From positions 1 to 18,836 of the forward strand of contig DJRG01000050.1 of assembly GCA_002438845.1 (NCBI GenBank): 18,836 bases of DNA. The letters are read 5' to 3'. The stretch comes from Bacteroidales bacterium UBA6366 (lineage in GTDB: Bacteria; Bacteroidota; Bacteroidia; Bacteroidales; UBA932). Positions within the stretch are counted from its first letter, which is position 1. Each line of letters starts with the position of its first letter. Position numbers and translations under genes: made by a program. Shown one piece after another: positions 6,516 to 14,152 of this stretch. Under the pieces are notes generated by a model. It searched no databases and was not told the origin of the DNA. It saw only the letters and a program-made list of their open reading frames with translations.

Positions 6516-8471
6516 TTAACTATCTAATTTTTCCATCAAAGATTCCCACTCCGCTGTCTTATGCTCAAGCTCACGTTTGTCCTCAAGATATGTTCTTGTG
6601 AGCTCCATGATGTCATCGCCCGGTCCAGGGTTGGAAAGAATCTTCTCTATGTCCTTCATTCTGGCCTCGACCTTACCGATTTCGGACTCAAGGAATTCGA
6701 CCCTATGCCTGATCCTACGCACTTCCTTCGAATCACTTCTCCTCTGCTCGAATTCCTTCTGCGCCTGTTCCTTTCTGAAAGTGGAATCATTATTATCATT
6801 GGCAGGCGAGGACTCTTTGTCGACGCCTGGAGAGAAACGTCTCTCCAACTCCTGAAGATTCTCTATCTTCCTCTCCTCCAAGAAATCATGTACGCTCCCA
6901 AGATGCTCCTTGACCTTTCCGTCACGGAACTCGTACATCTTGTCGACCAAGCCTTCGAGGAAATCACGGTCATGGGACACGACAATCAACGTGCCATCGT
7001 AAGCCTTCAACGCCTGCTTGAGAATATCCTTGGACTTGATGTCCATGTGGTTGGTAGGCTCGTCCAAGGCAAGAACATTGTAAGGCTGAAGCATGAACTT
7101 CGCCATGCCAAGACGCGCGCGCTCACCACCCGACAGGACACTGACCTTCTTGTCAATGTCCTCGCCTCTGAACAGGAACTGCGCGAGAATGTCACGAAGC
7201 CTGTTCCGGACATCTCCGACGGCGATGTTGTCAAGAGTCTCCCAAACCGTAAGATTGCTGTCAAGGATGTCCTCCTGATTCTGAGCATAGTAACCAATGG
7301 AGACATTGTAGCCTGTCTTAGCCTCACCACTGATAGGCTGCAACTCCCCCATTATCACACGCATAAGTGTGGTCTTACCCTCACCGTTGCGTCCGATGAG
7401 TGCGACTTTCTCTCCCCTTCTGACCTCAATCTCGGCGTTCCTGAAAACAACTTTCTCCGGATAGCCAACCGTCAGGTCCTTACCCTTGAACACTATGTCA
7501 CCGGAACGCGGAGCCGGAGGGAACTTTACAGTCAAAGTCACATTGTCCGTCTCGTCAATCTCCACTCTGTCAAGCTTTTCAAGCTGCTTGATGCGTGACT
7601 GGACCTGATTCGACTTTGTCGGCTTGTAGCGGAAACGGTTGATGAAGTCCTCCGTCTTCTCTATCATCTTCTGCTGGTTCTCGTAGGCAGCCATCTGCTG
7701 CGCAAGCCTTTCCTTTCGCAACTCGACATACTTGCTGTAAGGGACCTTGTAGTCATGAATATGACCGAGCATGATCTCGACCGTGCGGTTCGTAACGTTG
7801 TCAAGGAACCGCCTGTCATGCGAAACGAGCAGCAAGGATCTGCGATGCCCCTTAAGGTAATCCTCTAACCATTCGATTGACTCGATGTCAAGGTGGTTGG
7901 TAGGCTCGTCCAAAAGCAGGACATCAGGCTCGGAGAGCAGAATCTTAGCCAGTTCGATACGCATGTTCCAGCCTTGGCTGAAAGTCTCTGTCTTCCTGCC
8001 GAAATCCTCGTCCTTGAATCCCAACCCCAGAAGCGTTTTCTGAGCAAGAACCTCAGGAGGTTCGGACTGACTCATCGCCATGGCGTCCGTAAGATCATTC
8101 AGACGATTGATCAAAGAGAGATATTCATCTGATTCATAGTCAGTTCTCTGGGCAAGCTGAGTATTGACGCTGTCCAGTTCAGCTTGAATCTCAGTGATGT
8201 GGTCGAATGCGGTCAAAGTCTCCTCCATCACGGTCCTGCCCTTGTGGTGCTCCATGATCTGAGGAAGATAACCTATCCGAAGATCGTTAGGCTTGTCAAT
8301 GCTTCCGGAAGTCGGACTCTGAAGTCCGCAGATCAGCTTCATGATCGTGGACTTCCCTGCTCCGTTCTTGCCTACAAGGCCTATCTTATCCTTCTCACTT
8401 ATGTGGAAATCGATGCTGTCCAAAAGTGTGTAGCCGCCATAGGCCACTGTCAATCCATTAATCGAAATCAT
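6516..8471 (-). CDS. ABC-F family ATPase (ribosome-associated translation factor type)
   Basis: A 651-residue soluble protein with two ABC ATPase domains and no membrane segment, as in Uup/YheS/EttA proteins that bind the ribosomal E site. Domain 1: Walker A GLVGKNGAGKST (31-42), signature FSQGW (164-168), Walker B with LLLDEPTNHLD (185-195), switch His in VSHDR. Linker (about 240-310): basic, coiled, with KPTKSNQVQSRIKQLEKL, the P-site tRNA interaction motif region. Domain 2: Walker A ALIGRNGEGKTT (357-368), signature LSGGE (446-450), ALDEPTNHMD. The C-terminal 100 residues are a charged coiled coil, as in Uup and YdiF-like members. The FSQGW signature in domain 1 resembles the YheS group. 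Resistance-type ABC-F proteins share this layout, but the housekeeping operon argues for a general translation factor. The start is one base after the tatC stop. Confidence 0.93.
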   Translation of the reverse strand: MISINGLTVAYGGYTLLDSIDFHISEKDKIGLVGKNGAGKSTIMKLICGLQSPTSGSIDKPNDLRIGYLPQIMEHHKGRTVMEETLTAFDHITEIQAELDSVNTQLAQRTDYESDEYLSLINRLNDLTDAMAMSQSEPPEVLAQKTLLGLGFKDEDFGRKTETFSQGWNMRIELAKILLSEPDVLLLDEPTNHLDIESIEWLEDYLKGHRRSLLLVSHDRRFLDNVTNRTVEIMLGHIHDYKVPYSKYVELRKERLAQQMAAYENQQKMIEKTEDFINRFRYKPTKSNQVQSRIKQLEKLDRVEIDETDNVTLTVKFPPAPRSGDIVFKGKDLTVGYPEKVVFRNAEIEVRRGEKVALIGRNGEGKTTLMRVIMGELQPISGEAKTGYNVSIGYYAQNQEDILDSNLTVWETLDNIAVGDVRNRLRDILAQFLFRGEDIDKKVSVLSGGERARLGMAKFMLQPYNVLALDEPTNHMDIKSKDILKQALKAYDGTLIVVSHDRDFLEGLVDKMYEFRDGKVKEHLGSVHDFLEERKIENLQELERRFSPGVDKESSPANDNNDSTFRKEQAQKEFEQRRSDSKEVRRIRHRVEFLESEIGKVEARMKDIEKILSNPGPGDDIMELTRTYLEDKRELEHKTAEWESLMEKLDS

Positions 8472-8472
8472 T

Positions 8473-9252
8473 TTAAGCCTCCTTCTTGATTAACTCCTCC
8501 TCAGGTGGCGCCGGCTTGCAACACATGACGCATACTTCGTACAACATCAGCAGCGGGGCGGCGGCGATCAGCATCGACATAGGATCCGCCGGCGTGATGA
8601 TGGCCGCAATGCAGAGAATCACCACGATGGCATGCCTGCGGTACTTAACCAAAGTGTTCCTTGTCACAATGCCAAGTTTGGAAAGGATCACCACCACGAT
8701 AGGAAACTCAAACACAATGCCGAAAGCCAGCACAGTTGAAGTAAACATCGAGATGTAGGAAGTCAGCGAGATCGTGTTCATCACCTCGTCGCTGATCTTA
8801 TAGCCCATGAAAAAGTTGAGGGAAATCGGCACTATCAGATAGTAACCGATGACCAGACCGAGGTAGAACAGGAAGGAGGCGGCAAGGAACGCTCCTCTGA
8901 CAGCACGTTTTTCATTCCTGTAGAGAGCCGGGGCTATGAACTTCCAAATTTCGAAGCAGACATAGGGAAACGACAGGATGAACCCTAACTCGAACGCTAC
9001 CTGAAGATGAATGAAGAACTGTGCGGAAATCTCCAGATTGACAAGGGACATCTGCATGTCCCCCAATCTCATCCAACGATAGATAAAGAAATCACTCCGA
9101 GTCGGGGCCAGAATGATGTCGTCAAAGACCAACGACTTGAAACAGAAGACAACGACACTGACAAGTGTAATGACAAGCACTGAGCGGAACAATGTTCCCC
9201 TCAGTACTTCAAGATGGTCCCAAAAGGACATCTCAGCCTCAGCTGCCGCCAT
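8473..9252 (-). CDS. tatC: Sec-independent (twin-arginine) translocase subunit TatC
   Basis: The receptor and core subunit of the Tat pathway, which exports folded proteins bearing a twin-arginine signal across the inner membrane. The 259 residues have six hydrophobic segments. Conserved functional residues are present: the N-terminal SFWDHLEVLR (Glu15), the first cytoplasmic loop IWKFIAPALYRNEKR (Glu114, equivalent to the signal-binding Glu103 of E. coli), FEFP (Glu182) and IITPADP (Asp223). The C-terminal tail is short and charged. Its ATG overlaps the tatA stop by one base and the ABC-F gene starts one base after its own stop, so all three are one translational unit. Slightly longer than an average TatC because of the periplasmic loop at about 50-72. 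Confidence 0.97.
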   Translation of the reverse strand: MAAAEAEMSFWDHLEVLRGTLFRSVLVITLVSVVVFCFKSLVFDDIILAPTRSDFFIYRWMRLGDMQMSLVNLEISAQFFIHLQVAFELGFILSFPYVCFEIWKFIAPALYRNEKRAVRGAFLAASFLFYLGLVIGYYLIVPISLNFFMGYKISDEVMNTISLTSYISMFTSTVLAFGIVFEFPIVVVILSKLGIVTRNTLVKYRRHAIVVILCIAAIITPADPMSMLIAAAPLLMLYEVCVMCCKPAPPEEELIKKEA

Positions 9253-9491
9253 TATTTCTTCTCGATCTTCTCGATCTTGTCCGGAGTCTTGGCTGTGGAG
9301 TTGAGATCCTTGTCAATGTCACTGATCTGGCTCTCAACCTCGTTCATGCCTTCCTTGAAGCTCTTGACACCTTTGCCAAGACCCTTCATGAGTTCAGGAA
9401 TCTTCTTTCCTCCGAAAAGGAGAATGATGACAAGGGCGATGATCACCACCTGCCAAGGACCTACAACGCCCAAAGGAACTATAAAAAACAT
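9252..9491 (-). CDS. tatA: Twin-arginine translocase subunit TatA
   Basis: The small pore-forming subunit of the Tat system. The 79 residues show the standard plan: a single N-terminal membrane helix (about 10-26, GPWQVVIIALVIILLF), the Phe-Gly hinge (26-27) followed by GKKIPELMKGLGKGVKSFKEG as the amphipathic helix, and a charged, disordered Lys/Asp/Glu tail. It lacks the longer tail and acidic helix pattern of a dedicated TatB, so one protein probably serves both TatA and TatB roles, as in minimal TatAC systems. The stop overlaps the tatC start (TAATG). It begins 24 bases after the thioesterase stop. Confidence 0.95.
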   Translation of the reverse strand: MFFIVPLGVVGPWQVVIIALVIILLFGGKKIPELMKGLGKGVKSFKEGMNEVESQISDIDKDLNSTAKTPDKIEKIEKK

Positions 9492-9515
9492 ATTCGAAAA
9501 TTATTATTGTGTTAT

Positions 9516-9929
9516 CTATTTATCATTAATGTGAGCCTCTATCGCCCTAACCAGCTTTTCAGGACAACGGACAGGGCGACCAGTCTGCTTGTTCAGGAAG
9601 CCAAGGGAGACTTTCCCTTCCACACAAAGCACTCCGTCCTGATTATAGACTGCCTGTCTGACGTAAAGCTTCGCCAGCGGGACCTCGTCGATCATCGCTA
9701 CAGCGCGGACTACATCCCCCATCTTGGCCGGGAACCTGTAACGGCACTCCACTGTGACAATCGGGATAGTCACTCCGTCCTCCTCACATCTCTCTATCGG
9801 GTACCCGCACTCGATCATCAGGTTGTTCCTCGCACACTCGAAGTATCGGATGTAATTCGAGTGATGGACGATGCCCATCTGGTCGGTTTCGTAGTATCTG
9901 ACAGGGAAAGATGTCTCAGAATAAACCAT
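9516..9929 (-). CDS. YbgC/4-hydroxybenzoyl-CoA-type hotdog acyl-CoA thioesterase
   Basis: A 137-residue single hotdog-fold protein. The N-terminal block RYYETDQMGIVHHSNYIRYFE (near residues 11-31) is the family signature; Asp16 is the expected catalytic acid and His22/His23 follow it. The rest (VECRYRFPAKMGDVV, LCVEGKVSLGFLN) fits the beta-sheet of the fold. Such enzymes hydrolyse short- to medium-chain or aromatic acyl-CoA thioesters in the cytoplasm. In proteobacteria the homologue YbgC sits with the Tol-Pal genes; here it lies between valS and tatAC instead. The ATG is directly preceded by an AU-rich hairpin (9930-9962). Substrate cannot be told from sequence. Confidence 0.92.
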   Translation of the reverse strand: MVYSETSFPVRYYETDQMGIVHHSNYIRYFECARNNLMIECGYPIERCEEDGVTIPIVTVECRYRFPAKMGDVVRAVAMIDEVPLAKLYVRQAVYNQDGVLCVEGKVSLGFLNKQTGRPVRCPEKLVRAIEAHINDK

Positions 9930-9962
9930 AACAAAAATGTTTATAACTACAACAAATTTGTT
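9930..9962. repeat. AU-rich hairpin in the valS-thioesterase gap
   Basis: AACAAA (9930-9935) pairs with TTTGTT (9957-9962), and inside an A-rich internal loop TGTT (9938-9941) pairs with AACA (9951-9954). The right side, AACAAATTTGTT (9951-9962), is itself a perfect 12-base palindrome. The left side shares the 15-mer TAACAAAAATGTTTA (9929-9943) exactly with the hairpin at 4437-4487. It lies three bases after the valS stop and abuts the thioesterase ATG. Confidence 0.55.
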
Positions 9963-9965
9963 TTA

Positions 9966-12629
9966 CTACTTATTTTTCAATGCAGCAAGAGCTTTTTCGT
10001 AGCTTTCTATCTTTGAAAGGCTATCGGCCTCTTTCTTGCGCTCCAAAGCCACGACTTTCTCTGGAGCATGAGACACAAAGCTTTCATTTGACAGTTTCTT
10101 CCTTACAGATTCAAGGAAACCACGCTGATGTTCCAGTTCGGTCTCGATCTTTTTGATCTCCTCCTCGACATCAACGAGACCCTCAAGCGGAACAAAGAGT
10201 TCCACTGTACGGACAAGCAATGAGACACCGGCCGCATCACAGAAATCAGCAACATTCTCCACCGAAGAGATATTGGCAAGCTTGGTAATCACCGGAAGCA
10301 TATTCATTGGAAAATCACCCTTTACTTTCAAGGCCAGACTCTCCTTTGGCGAGATGTTCTTCTGCTGGCGGATTCCACGGATTCCGTTCACGGCCTCCTG
10401 GGCGATTCCGAACTCCCCGATGACCTTTTCATCGACAGGGCCGGCCTTAGGAGTCGGCTGGTACATGATGGTCTCCCCATCATTTCGCTCAGCCATTGAC
10501 TGCCAAAGTTCCTCAGTAATGAACGGCATCACTGGATGAATCATCTTCAGCAACTTCTCAAAGAATATGATAGTGGCGTCATACGTAGCCTTGTCGATGC
10601 TCTCGCCGAATGCCGGCTTGACAGCCTCAAGGTACCAGGCACAATACTCGTCCCAAAAAAGCTTGTAGATGCTCATCAGGGCATCTGAGATCCTGAACTT
10701 GGAATAATGGTCCTCGACTGTAAGAATCGTCTGATTCAACTTATTCTCGAACCAATTTACCGCCAATTTATTAACCTCGCTTTGCTGAAGTTTCTCATCA
10801 ACCGTCCAGCCTTGTACAAGACGGAATGAGTTCCATATCTTGTTGCAGAAATTCCTTCCCTGCTCAACCTGTGACTCATCATAGAATATGTCGTTGCCTG
10901 CTGACGAGCAAAGCAACATGCCGATCCTCACGGCATCGGCCCCATACTTGGCGATGAGGTCAAGCGGATCCGGAGAGTTGCCGAGGGTCTTCGACATCTT
11001 CCTGCCAAGCTTGTCACGCACGATTCCAGTGAAATAAACGTTACTGAACGGGATGTCGTTCATGAACTCGTCCCCGGCCATGATCATCCTGGCGACCCAG
11101 AAGAAGATGATGTCCGGTCCCGTAACCAAATCATTTGTAGGATAATAGTAAGCGAGATCCTTGTTCGGCTTATGCTCAGGATGTCCTGGTTTCTGAGGAT
11201 CGAACACGGAGATCGGCCAGAGCCAGCTGGAGAACCAAGTGTCGAGCACATCGTCATCCTGTCTGAGGTCAGCGGCGGTAAGAGCCGGATTGATCTTCTG
11301 AGCCGCCGCAAGAGCCTTCTCAGAAGTCTCTTCGACAACTATCTGTCCATCAGGGAGATAATATGCCGGAATCCTCTGTCCCCACCAAAGCTGACGGGAG
11401 ATGCACCAGTCGTGGGCGTTCTCCATCCAGTGACGGTAGGTGTTCCGGTATTTGTCCGGGATCAGCTTTATCTTGCCGGACTCGACACTTTCAAGAGCCT
11501 TGGCGGCAAGGTCTTCCATCTTCAGGAACCACTGGGCGGAGAGTTTTGGCTCGATGACTGCGTTGGTTCTTTCCGAATATCCCACAGGAGAGGTATATTC
11601 CTCTACCTTGACAAGATTGCCGGACTCCTCCAACATCTTGACTATCTTCTTTCTGGCATCGAAGCGATCCTCACCGACCAAAATCTGAGCCTTCTCGTTC
11701 AGACGTCCGTGGTCATCGATGATGTCCATGACAGGGAGATTGTGACGAAGGCCGATCTCATAGTCGTGGGCATCGTGGGCAGGAGTGACCTTTAGACAGC
11801 CTGTTCCGAAATCCATCTCCACGTAACTGTCTTCAATCACCGGAATCTCTCTATTAATCAACGGGATAAGCACCTTCTTACCTTTCAGCCAATGATGTCT
11901 CTCATCGGCAGGATTCACACAAATCGCGGCATCGGCCATGATTGTCTCCGGACGTGTCGTCGCGATCACAAGATACTTGTCGGTCGGATTGCCATTGCCG
12001 TCGGAAACATAATATTTAAGGTGATAGAAATGGCTCTTGGTGTCCCTGTGGATGACCTCATCGTCACTGATCGCGGTCAGAGCGACCGGGTCCCAGTTGA
12101 CCATGCGCACACCTCTATAAATCATTCCTTTCTTGTAGAAGTAGCAGAATGTGGCGATCACTGCGTCGGAAAGCTCAGGCTCCATCGTGAACCTTGTGCG
12201 ATCCCAATCGCAGGAAGCCCCCAGCTTGCGGAGCTGCTTGAGAATGATTCCTCCATGCTCCTCCTTCCATTCCCAAGCATATTTCATGAACTCATCGCGG
12301 GTAAGGTCCTCCTTGGATATTCCCATTCCTTTGAGTTTGGCCACGACCTTGCTTTCGGTAGCAATCGAGGCGTGGTCCGTGCCGGGAACCCAACAGGCGT
12401 TCTTACCATCCATCCTTGCCTTGCGTATCAGCACATCATTCAATGTGTTGTTCAGCACGTGCCCCATGTGCAGGATACCCGTCACGTTAGGTGGCGGAAT
12501 GACTATCGTGTATGGTTCTTTCTCGTTCGGTTCGGAGTGGAAGCATTTGTGTTCTGTCCACCATGCGTACCATTTGTCTTCAACTTCCGCCGGATTGTAC
12601 TTTGCGGAAAGCTCTTTTTTCTCGCTCAT
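9966..12629 (-). CDS. valS: Valyl-tRNA synthetase
   Basis: Charges tRNA-Val with valine. The 887 residues contain every class Ia landmark: PPPNVTGILHMGH with the HIGH-type motif at about 54-57, the CP1 editing domain with TTRPETIMAD (near 224) and TPAHDAHDYEIG, the DTWFSSWLWP block (near 463), GRKMSKTLGNS (KMSKS loop at about 544-548), an anticodon-binding helical domain, and the C-terminal coiled coil typical of ValRS (about 820-887). I chose the ATG at 12629 (MSEKKELSAKY) rather than the in-frame ATG at 12650: the -7 box at 12664-12657 puts transcription start at about 12650, which would leave the longer form with no leader. No T-box or attenuator is visible upstream. It is the first gene of the seven-gene run and diverges from the DUF3467 operon. 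Confidence 0.97.
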   Translation of the reverse strand: MSEKKELSAKYNPAEVEDKWYAWWTEHKCFHSEPNEKEPYTIVIPPPNVTGILHMGHVLNNTLNDVLIRKARMDGKNACWVPGTDHASIATESKVVAKLKGMGISKEDLTRDEFMKYAWEWKEEHGGIILKQLRKLGASCDWDRTRFTMEPELSDAVIATFCYFYKKGMIYRGVRMVNWDPVALTAISDDEVIHRDTKSHFYHLKYYVSDGNGNPTDKYLVIATTRPETIMADAAICVNPADERHHWLKGKKVLIPLINREIPVIEDSYVEMDFGTGCLKVTPAHDAHDYEIGLRHNLPVMDIIDDHGRLNEKAQILVGEDRFDARKKIVKMLEESGNLVKVEEYTSPVGYSERTNAVIEPKLSAQWFLKMEDLAAKALESVESGKIKLIPDKYRNTYRHWMENAHDWCISRQLWWGQRIPAYYLPDGQIVVEETSEKALAAAQKINPALTAADLRQDDDVLDTWFSSWLWPISVFDPQKPGHPEHKPNKDLAYYYPTNDLVTGPDIIFFWVARMIMAGDEFMNDIPFSNVYFTGIVRDKLGRKMSKTLGNSPDPLDLIAKYGADAVRIGMLLCSSAGNDIFYDESQVEQGRNFCNKIWNSFRLVQGWTVDEKLQQSEVNKLAVNWFENKLNQTILTVEDHYSKFRISDALMSIYKLFWDEYCAWYLEAVKPAFGESIDKATYDATIIFFEKLLKMIHPVMPFITEELWQSMAERNDGETIMYQPTPKAGPVDEKVIGEFGIAQEAVNGIRGIRQQKNISPKESLALKVKGDFPMNMLPVITKLANISSVENVADFCDAAGVSLLVRTVELFVPLEGLVDVEEEIKKIETELEHQRGFLESVRKKLSNESFVSHAPEKVVALERKKEADSLSKIESYEKALAALKNK

Positions 12630-12652
12630 ATTCTCGCTTATAATATACAAAG

Positions 12653-12685
12653 TTTACAAAGATAGCACATTTTTCACTAAATTTG
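12653..12685 (+). promoter_or_regulatory. Promoter of the DUF3467-kdsC-maf-lipoprotein-pagL-like operon
   Basis: TTTA (12653-12656), 21 bases, then TAAATTTG (12678-12685), an exact TAnnTTTG match. Transcription would start near 12690, giving a leader of about 16 bases before the ATG at 12707. Confidence 0.6.
12657..12664 (-). promoter_or_regulatory. -7 box of the valS promoter
   Basis: TATCTTTG on the minus strand matches TAnnTTTG. No good TTTG was found 19-21 bases upstream, so this is a partial match. It lies inside the spacer of the divergent DUF3467 promoter. Confidence 0.5.
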
Positions 12686-12706
12686 CCTTAAAAATACACA
12701 CATACT

Positions 12707-13036
12707 ATGGAAGAGAAGAAAGAAATCAGTCTGGAAATCCGTCCGGAAGTGGCAAAGGGCACATATTCAAACCTTGCGATAATCACACACTCGCACAGCG
12801 AGTTCATCATCGACTTCGCCACCATCCTTCCGGGATTGCCGAAGCCGGACATCAGCAACCGCATCGTGATGACTCCGGAGCATGCCAAAAGGCTTCTTAA
12901 TGCGCTCATGGACAATGTGACCAAATACGAGTCTCAGTTCGGGCTGATCAACCTTGGCGGTGGGCAGCCACAACAGGGAGGAACGTTCAATCTAGGTGAT
13001 CTGCCTCAATTCGGTCCTAACGGAGCCAAATCATAA
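12707..13036 (+). CDS. DUF3467 family protein
   Basis: A small acidic 109-residue protein recognisable as DUF3467: IRPEVAKGTYSNLAIITHSHSEFIIDF (near 11-37), the conserved FATILPGLPKP and VMTPEHAKRLLNALMDNVTKYE (about 54-75). The C-terminal 30 residues are Gly/Gln/Pro-rich (LGGGQPQQGGTFNLG) and probably disordered. The family is widespread in bacteria and archaea; its function is unknown. There is no signal peptide or membrane segment, so it is probably cytoplasmic. It is the first gene of its operon and its stop overlaps the start of the KdsC-like gene by one base (TAATG), so translation of the two is likely coupled. Confidence 0.9.
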   Translation: MEEKKEISLEIRPEVAKGTYSNLAIITHSHSEFIIDFATILPGLPKPDISNRIVMTPEHAKRLLNALMDNVTKYESQFGLINLGGGQPQQGGTFNLGDLPQFGPNGAKS

Positions 13037-13560
13037 TGACAGATTTCAAGGACATCAAGGCATTCACGTTCGATATTGACGGGGTGATGACGGACGGTGG
13101 GATCCTGGCGGATCTCGAAGGACAGCTTTACAGGACTTTTGACGCCAAGGATGGCTTTGCCGTCAGAATGGCATGCATGAACGGCTTCCCTGTCGGTGTG
13201 ATCACCGGGGGACGGTCTCAAAGCATCAGAGCCAGGTTCAGCAGCAACGGCATCAATCCGGAGGACATTTATCTTGGCTCTCGCAACAAAATCGAAGACT
13301 TCGAGGACTTCTGCAAGAGGCATGGCTTAAGGTCCGACCAAGTCATGTACTTCGGTGATGACATCCCTGACATTGAGGTAATCTTGGCAGCCGGAATCGG
13401 AGTCTGCCCGAGCGATGCGGTCGAAGAGGTCAAGGAAGCGGCGGACATCATTTCCGACAGACCGGGAGGAAAAGCCTGCGTGCGCGAGTACATGGAAAAA
13501 GCCATGAAGGCGCAGGGACGCTGGAACTTCGACGCCATCACCTACAAGAAAAAGTTTTAG
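13036..13560 (+). CDS. kdsC: KdsC-like HAD phosphatase (3-deoxy-D-manno-octulosonate 8-phosphate phosphatase)
   Basis: A 174-residue HAD-superfamily phosphatase of the cap-less KdsC type. Catalytic features: FDIDGVMTDG with nucleophile Asp13 and acid Asp15, the T57-G-G segment (motif II, VITGGRS), Lys85 (motif III) and FGDDIPD with Asp108, Asp109 and Asp112 (metal binding). FDAKDGFAVR and PGGKACVREYME are characteristic of the KdsC/CMP-sialate-like group. KdsC removes phosphate from Kdo-8-phosphate to give free Kdo for the lipopolysaccharide inner core. A role on a related 2-keto-sugar acid phosphate cannot be excluded. The start overlaps the DUF3467 stop; maf follows four bases after its stop. 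Confidence 0.88.
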   Translation: MTDFKDIKAFTFDIDGVMTDGGILADLEGQLYRTFDAKDGFAVRMACMNGFPVGVITGGRSQSIRARFSSNGINPEDIYLGSRNKIEDFEDFCKRHGLRSDQVMYFGDDIPDIEVILAAGIGVCPSDAVEEVKEAADIISDRPGGKACVREYMEKAMKAQGRWNFDAITYKKKF

Positions 13561-13564
13561 GAAT

Positions 13565-14152
13565 ATGTTCACTCACGGAAAGAGGATCATCCTTGCCAGC
13601 AATTCCCCCAGAAGACGCGAGCTTCTGGCAGGACTTGACATTGATTTCACGGTCGACACGGGCACTTCGTTTGTCGAGGAGTACTCCCCTGACACTCCGC
13701 ACGCAAAGGTTCCCGAATTGATGTCGGAGGGGAAATCGCTCGGCTTTCATAGGGAACTTGCCGATGACGAGATTCTGGTGACGTCGGACACGATGGTCTT
13801 GTGCGGAACCGAGATCCTGGGGAAACCTCACGACAGGGCCGACGCTGTCAGGATGCTCAGGCTTCTCTCTGGCCGTGAGCATCAGGTGATCACCGCCGTG
13901 ACAATCCGTGATGCTCATCGTAAAAAGACATTCTCAGTCTCTACTGATGTCTATTTCAAGAATCTGTCAGACAACGAGGTTGACTACTACATCGACAACT
14001 TCAAACCTTTCGACAAAGCCGGTGCCTACGGCATTCAGGAATGGATAGGCTACGTCGGCATCACCAGAATTGAGGGATCTTTCTACAATGTGATGGGCTT
14101 CCCTACCCAGCGGTTTTACGAGGAACTTCAAGACTTTGCGTTGAACCGATGA
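13565..14152 (+). CDS. maf: Maf family nucleoside triphosphate pyrophosphatase
   Basis: A 195-residue Maf/HAM1-like pyrophosphatase, a housecleaning enzyme that hydrolyses non-canonical or excess nucleotides such as dTTP/UTP or methylated forms to monophosphates. Motifs: LASNSPRRRELL (10-21), Glu38-Glu39 region, Lys57, VTSDTMV with Asp75, GKPHDRADAVRML (86-98), the KAGAYGIQEW block and GSFYNVMGFP near the C-terminus. These match the YhdE-type subgroup (dTTP/UTP), though subgroup assignment from sequence is only probable. It lies four bases after kdsC and its last four bases overlap the next start (ATGA), so it is translationally tied to the lipoprotein downstream. Confidence 0.94.
   Translation: MFTHGKRIILASNSPRRRELLAGLDIDFTVDTGTSFVEEYSPDTPHAKVPELMSEGKSLGFHRELADDEILVTSDTMVLCGTEILGKPHDRADAVRMLRLLSGREHQVITAVTIRDAHRKKTFSVSTDVYFKNLSDNEVDYYIDNFKPFDKAGAYGIQEWIGYVGITRIEGSFYNVMGFPTQRFYEELQDFALNR

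Noticed and set aside
6561..7598. Plus-strand open frame of 345 codons
   Set aside because: Antisense to the ABC-F gene, which has complete motifs; the mirror frame arises from codon bias.
6516..8471. Antibiotic-resistance ABC-F (Msr/Vga/Lsa type)
   Set aside because: Housekeeping operon context and a YheS/Uup-like layout with C-terminal coiled coil favour a general translation factor; no leader peptide or attenuator is seen.
9192..10016. Plus-strand open frame of 274 codons
   Set aside because: Covers tatC, tatA, thioesterase and the end of valS on the other strand; no family features.
11172..12665. Several plus-strand open frames of 200-257 codons
   Set aside because: All antisense to valS, a complete synthetase.
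12630..12706. T-box or other leader regulating valS
   Set aside because: The leader is only about 20 bases and holds no hairpins; T-boxes are also not expected in this phylum.
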